From positions 30,156,276 through 30,220,275 of the forward strand of contig JAQNBH010000014.1 in NCBI GenBank assembly GCA_028752905.1: DNA of 64,000 bases. Reading direction: 5' to 3'. Below are positions 61,701-64,000 of the stretch, piece after piece. This stretch comes from Cladorhizidae sp. MBARI D1340-BT2 (Eukaryota > Porifera > Demospongiae > Poecilosclerida > Cladorhizidae). Positions within the stretch are counted from its first letter, which is position 1. Each line of letters opens with the position of its first letter. The translations under genes were made by a program, and so were the position numbers. The notes under the pieces are model-generated. The model searched no databases and was not told the DNA's origin. It worked only from the letters and a program-made list of their open reading frames with translations.

Positions 61701-62604
61701 GAGGGTCTATGTGATGCTAATATATCCATGAGTGGTATGTAATCACTGTACCTGTCTTTCATAGGTGTGCAGTCAGGGGAGTGTACTGTAGAGAGGCTGA
61801 TATTTTAGAGAGAATAAATATTCACCGTTTTCATGGTGACCTACCACTCTGCACATAAGTGGGAGGTGGGAGTAAGTGGTGCAGAGTGTGGTTGGCTCCC
61901 CCTGTACTCAACAGGTGTCTATGAGCTAATTCTGGGTTGGGGAGTTGGGACGAGTGGATCTGACATAGGAGTGAACCTCATGCATTCCACTCTCCGAGTT
62001 GAGGAGTGGGGACGAGTTGACTTGTCAAGTCTCTCACATTAAGTGTGAGACTCATGCAGTCCAAAGTTGAGAGCTCTGAGCAGAGCATCATGTTGTCTTG
62101 TGGTCTCTATTAGCTCTGAAAATGAGGGCACACCATCTGAAGTTGTACGAGTTGGGAAAGGGGGGGGGAGTCCTCCCTATTCTCAGATATTCACTAGAGG
62201 GAACTGCACTCACTAGTCAATGAGGATATGGGTGAGGGCTATTTTTCTACATCTTATCATGACTAGATTTTAATCATGGATCACGTAGCAGTTATTAAAC
62301 TACTGCATTGGCAGTGTGGTATATATACATGCATGTATGGTTGAGCAGTGGAGTAGGACCATGCTTATACCAATCAGTGTGGGACAATATTATAGTACAT
62401 ACCCACCCACAATGCGTAGACTAAATAAAGCATATTTATTCACAATGGCATTCACAATCCCATTGAATAGTTTACTATTTAAGTATGCTAGTATATATAT
62501 AATTATATATATATTAATGGCCAATGTTGTTGTTGTTGTTGTTGTTGCAGCTGCTGCTGCTGGAGCAAGCGAGGCGGCACCACTACATGCTCAGTACTAC
62601 TGTA
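49716..62604 (+). CDS. SPATA17: SPATA17 (IQ-motif ciliary/sperm protein), 3' part outside the window
   Basis: SPATA17 is a conserved protein of motile cilia and sperm flagella with IQ motifs that bind calmodulin-like proteins. Five exons join in frame into 173 codons, against about 361 residues for the human protein. IQ motifs are at about residues 35-51 (AAVKIQSWFRGCRLRAY), 59-75 (AIVIQRHYRGYRGRKAY) and 95-112 (AAKIQNYWRGYCVRKHVF). A charged coiled-coil-like segment follows (about 118-155), then EQARRHHYMLSTT, matching human YQARKMHYLLST. Introns are 88 bp, 10.2 kb, 1.2 kb and 0.9 kb. The remaining exons lie after 62,604, probably outside the window. It is divergent from VPS39. Confidence 0.88.
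49872..50043 (+). CDS. SPATA17: SPATA17 exon 2 with two IQ motifs
   Basis: 172 nt, with acceptor CTCTCTCTCTCAG and donor GTGAGG. It encodes AAVKIQSWFRGCRLRAYLNY and then IVIQRHYRGYRGRKAYRK, very close to human AAVKIQSWFRGCQVRAYI and the following IIQKWWRSFLGRKQY. Confidence 0.93.
50245..52490. repeat. 17-bp minisatellite, about 130 copies
   Basis: Unit AGGGTTGTGAGGGAGAG, 2.2 kb, the longest array in the window, in SPATA17 intron 2. It has unit variants (GGGGAG, GAGTG, GATGG) and larger duplicated blocks (about 51,230-51,400 resembles 51,530-51,690). On the minus strand 17 bp cycles three frames, giving false frames of over 730 codons with a 17-residue period. Confidence 0.97.
52545..52945. 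repeat. 14-bp minisatellite, about 27 copies
   Basis: Unit CACATGTCCAGGCC with variants CACATGCCCAGGCT and CACATGCCCAAGCT. Confidence 0.93.
52965..53310. other. SPATA17 intron 2, unique part
   Basis: AT-rich unique sequence; nothing recognised. Confidence 0.5.
53311..53880. repeat. 65-bp minisatellite, left part
   Basis: Unit CATGCAAATATCAATATAAA, then CAGGTGCACATTAAAACTAG, then TGTGTTTCAGTATAAGCTTA and TAGAG. About 9 copies, several with the GCTTATAGAG part deleted. Interrupted at 53,880 by the hAT element and continued at 56,397. Confidence 0.95.
53881..56396 (-). mobile_element. hAT transposon (2,516 bp) with TIRs and 8-bp target duplication
   Basis: The left end CAGTGTTTCCCAAACTTT and the reverse complement of the right end, CTTTGTTTCCCAAAGTCT, form short terminal inverted repeats. 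TTATAGAG flanks both sides (53,873-53,880 and 56,397-56,404), the 8-bp target duplication typical of hAT elements. The insertion is inside a unit of the 65-bp minisatellite. The interior encodes a transposase on the minus strand. Confidence 0.9.
53921..56005 (-). pseudogene. hAT transposase related to GTF2IRD2/ZBED-type proteins, disrupted
   Basis: The N-terminus at about 56,000 encodes MALPKKRKVDAENRAFNEE, a BED-type finger with CLCLIRQESLAVTK, and NIRRHYQSKH, the standard start of this hAT group. Then come MKASFMVSQIIAKRMKPFRD and EVMCPEKASSFTAVSLS, followed by EFTAFSLALDESTDITDTAQ and IFIRGVD (about 55,260-55,330), which carries the catalytic DES-D region. Later parts (GLPRDLIWCHCIITRK, 54,812-55,177; 54,448-54,717; 53,921-54,166) continue in other frames. 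A roughly 45-bp segment is triplicated at 55,425-55,565. It is disrupted; the element is old or needs an outside transposase. Confidence 0.8.
56397..56995. repeat. 65-bp minisatellite, right part
   Basis: Continuation of the 53,311-53,880 array, about 9 copies. A last isolated fragment (GGTGCACATTAAAACTAGTG) is at 57,429-57,482. Confidence 0.95.
57000..58609. other. SPATA17 intron 2, mostly unique
   Basis: Holds the isolated 65-bp fragment at 57,429 and a hairpin-family arm at 57,593-57,655 (CTAGTCGAAACATCGAGAGA, then ACAATTTCAAGTTGAGAAGG). No gene recognised. Confidence 0.5.
58610..58990. repeat. 39-bp minisatellite, about 9 copies
   Basis: Unit ATTTCATGGATTAGCATTCA then GGTGAATTTAACCCCTACC. 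Followed at 59,000-59,068 by a hairpin-family arm (AAGGCTAGAGCATCTAGCTG). Confidence 0.94.
59070..59655. other. SPATA17 intron 2, unique part
   Basis: AT-rich; nothing recognised. Confidence 0.5.
59665..60236. repeat. 40-bp minisatellite, about 15 copies, ending at an acceptor
   Basis: Unit GTAAGCTATGCTGCACAATA then TTGTACTAACAGAGTAACTG, with small deletions. The last unit runs into the acceptor of SPATA17 exon 3 (TTGTATTGCTAG), which looks derived from the unit's TTGTACTAACAG. Confidence 0.94.
60243..60293 (+). CDS. SPATA17: SPATA17 exon 3
   Basis: 17 codons, with acceptor TTGCTAG and donor GTAGGC. It encodes ECLHEMRNNYYQSMAAK, aligned with human YTMMMNLYNAMAVR before the third IQ motif. 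Phase 0 on both sides. Confidence 0.82.
60294..61190. other. SPATA17 intron 3, mostly unique
   Basis: GTGATGGTG-rich stretch at 60,355-60,445, then unique sequence. Confidence 0.5.
61190..61470 (+). repeat. 114-bp tandem duplication across the exon 4 acceptor
   Basis: The block from GGTGGTGACATTAGTGATGC through TTGCCACACTCAAACAG to ATTCAGAACTACTGGC occurs at 61,290-61,359 and again at 61,404-61,473, 114 bp apart. A third, more diverged part lies at about 61,190-61,250. The upstream copy includes an intact AAACAG acceptor and the first 16 bp of the exon. Confidence 0.9.
61458..61631 (+). CDS. SPATA17: SPATA17 exon 4 with third IQ motif
   Basis: 58 codons, with acceptor CTGAAACAG and donor GTGTGC. 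It encodes IQNYWRGYCVRKHVFNYRAY, then a charged helix ending DRQQQLHQ. This matches human IQRRWRGYRVRKYLFNYYYL and the following Glu/Lys-rich helix. Confidence 0.92.
61632..62550. other. SPATA17 intron 4
   Basis: Unique sequence with an imperfect local repeat of GGAGT-GGGACGAGT type (61,850-62,040). It ends in (GTT)n at 62,526-62,548, which supplies the T-rich tract before the acceptor. Confidence 0.5.
62551..62604 (+). CDS. SPATA17: SPATA17 exon 5
   Basis: 18 codons, with acceptor GTTGTTGCAG and donor GTAAGT. It encodes LLLLEQARRHHYMLSTTV; human has YQARKMHYLLST here. The (CTG)4 start is a continuation of the adjacent GTT/GCTG repeat. No later exon was recognised before the window edge. Confidence 0.82.
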
Positions 62605-62704
62605 GTAAGTGCCATACTTCATTATAATTACAACACAGGCACAATAGCACACTGTGGCCACTCCCACTGCATGTACACACCTGTGATGCAAGTGATGCAA
62701 GAAT

Positions 62705-62910
62705 AACTAACCAAGTTCTATAGCAGACTTCTCTCCTTATCATGGCACATGTACACACCAGTGATGCAAATGCTGCAGAATAAGTCAAGAACCAAGTTCT
62801 ATAGCAGACTTCTCTCCTTATCATGGCACATGTACACACCAGTGATGCAAATGCTGCAGAATAAGTCAAGAACCAAGTTCTATAGCAGACTTCTCTCCTT
62901 ATCTGGTTTC
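62705..62910. repeat. 81-bp tandem repeat, about 2.5 copies
   Basis: Unit ACCAAGTTCTATAGCAGACT, then TCTCTCCTTATCATGGCACA, then TGTACACACCAGTGATGCAA and ATGCTGCAGAATAAGTCAAG, plus A. Confidence 0.92.
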
Positions 62911-63850
62911 CAACCAATAAGTTTGCCATATATTTACATATTTCCGTAGATGCTGGTTGTTAACCTATGCATTTATAGCATTAGTCAGCAGGGAAATGGA
63001 TGTTAACCATGGCATGGGCTTAACAAGCAATGTCCATGCACGGATTTGATTTTATAGGTACAGGTTGTCCAGTGTGTGTACTAGACTAGCTAGGAGGGAT
63101 GGAGAATGGTAGAAATATTGCCAAGCAGAGCTTAGTGGTGTGTCTGACATGGATATCCATCTATAAGTCACCAGCATGGAAGCAACACCGTCTTTTGAAC
63201 TAGAGGAGACACTGTCACGATCAACAGTCAGCAAATAGTGGGTTAGAGGATTAACGTTTGTGAAGGCACTGGAGGGGAGTAGTACTGGTGCTAGAGTCGC
63301 TCAGTGTGATGTAATTTTCCTTACATACCGATAAAACATTCCAATGGTTCAGGATGGACCACACACAAACTTATTTCCAACTGGTAAGGGATATTTAAGT
63401 TTGCAGTAGTCCGTTGAAACATAAGTTAATTTTTAAAATCTATTTCTGGGACTCATAGGAAAGGTGTCACAGGACTAAGCTAACTCACTCAACTATTCAA
63501 TTTATTTCCTGGCCTAGTGCATCCTCTGTCATTTGTGATTTAGTGTTCCATTACTTGATGTTCTATAGATTGCCTCTTCTTTTCCACAGAAAGTTGGAAT
63601 GTTTTTATTTCCATATGTGACTAGTTTTTGAGCTAAAATGACCATCAACTTTAGTCTGGCTATACGGAGCTGACATTTGACCTTGCTTATCTTTGGGATG
63701 GGGGAGTCTTTGGGATGGGGGAGATGGAAAATGGTCTGGTATCATTAGCATGTATGACTTGTGTTACTGCAACTATAGTTGTGGCCAATCACATTGCAGT
63801 ATTGTTGTTCAATACATTTCAACACATTGAAGGGAAAATGCAAAGTTTAA
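62911..63850. other. SPATA17 intron 5 or 3' region, unique
   Basis: Searched for the next SPATA17 exons on the plus strand; none recognised. Confidence 0.4.
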
Positions 63851-63854
63851 TTTA

Positions 63855-64000
63855 GACGCCTCAATGCTGGACAGATACCTCAGTGTTGGAGAGGAACACA
63901 CAAGCAAGGCAGACACCTCAGTGCTGGAGAGGAACACACAAGCAAGACAGACACCTCAGTGCTGGAGAGGAGCACACAAGCAAGACAGATGCCTCAGTGC
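63855..64000. repeat. 38-bp minisatellite running off the window
   Basis: Unit ACACCTCAGTGCTGGAGAGG then AACACACAAGCAAGACAG, about 3.5 copies to the last base. Confidence 0.92.

Overview
Eukaryotic nuclear DNA, most likely from an invertebrate animal. The evidence is spliced genes with GT-AG introns, a conserved late-endosome tethering gene (VPS39), a ciliary/flagellar IQ-motif gene (SPATA17), and remnants of animal-type DNA transposons (Tigger/pogo-like, Mutator-like, two hAT types) plus a GIY-YIG-type retroelement tail. A sponge or another early-branching marine animal is my best guess, from very short basal introns (87-89 bp) and frequent TAGC/CTAGC-rich sequence. This is inference; no species marker was seen.

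Layout. 1-11,500 is a transposon graveyard: a broken Tigger-like transposase with a 36-bp/261-bp higher-order repeat in its tail, a broken Mutator-like transposase, a perfect foldback hairpin, a broken ZMYM1/DUF4371-type hAT, and an 81-bp array. 12,046-49,495 is VPS39 on the minus strand. I could place 17 exons; 16 of them (start codon to residue 830) join in perfect frame. The last exon is clear, but the short exon carrying the first half of the C-terminal zinc ribbon was not found. 49,716 to beyond 62,604 is SPATA17 on the plus strand, five exons in frame (173 codons), with the 3' part outside the window. The two start codons are 220 bp apart, head to head, with an X-box-like (RFX) site next to the SPATA17 start.

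The dominant feature is tandem repetition. Adding up the arrays listed gives about 27 kb, roughly 40% of the window. Nearly every long intron holds its own minisatellite family (14-87 bp units), whereas three introns without arrays are 87, 88 and 89 bp. Several arrays abut exons, and pyrimidine-rich arrays (VPS39 sense strand) lie at 3' splice sites. One 68-bp family occurs in three VPS39 introns, once inverted. A 2.5-kb hAT element sits inside a 65-bp array with a perfect 8-bp target duplication. Most long open frames here are artefacts of repeats whose unit lacks stop codons.
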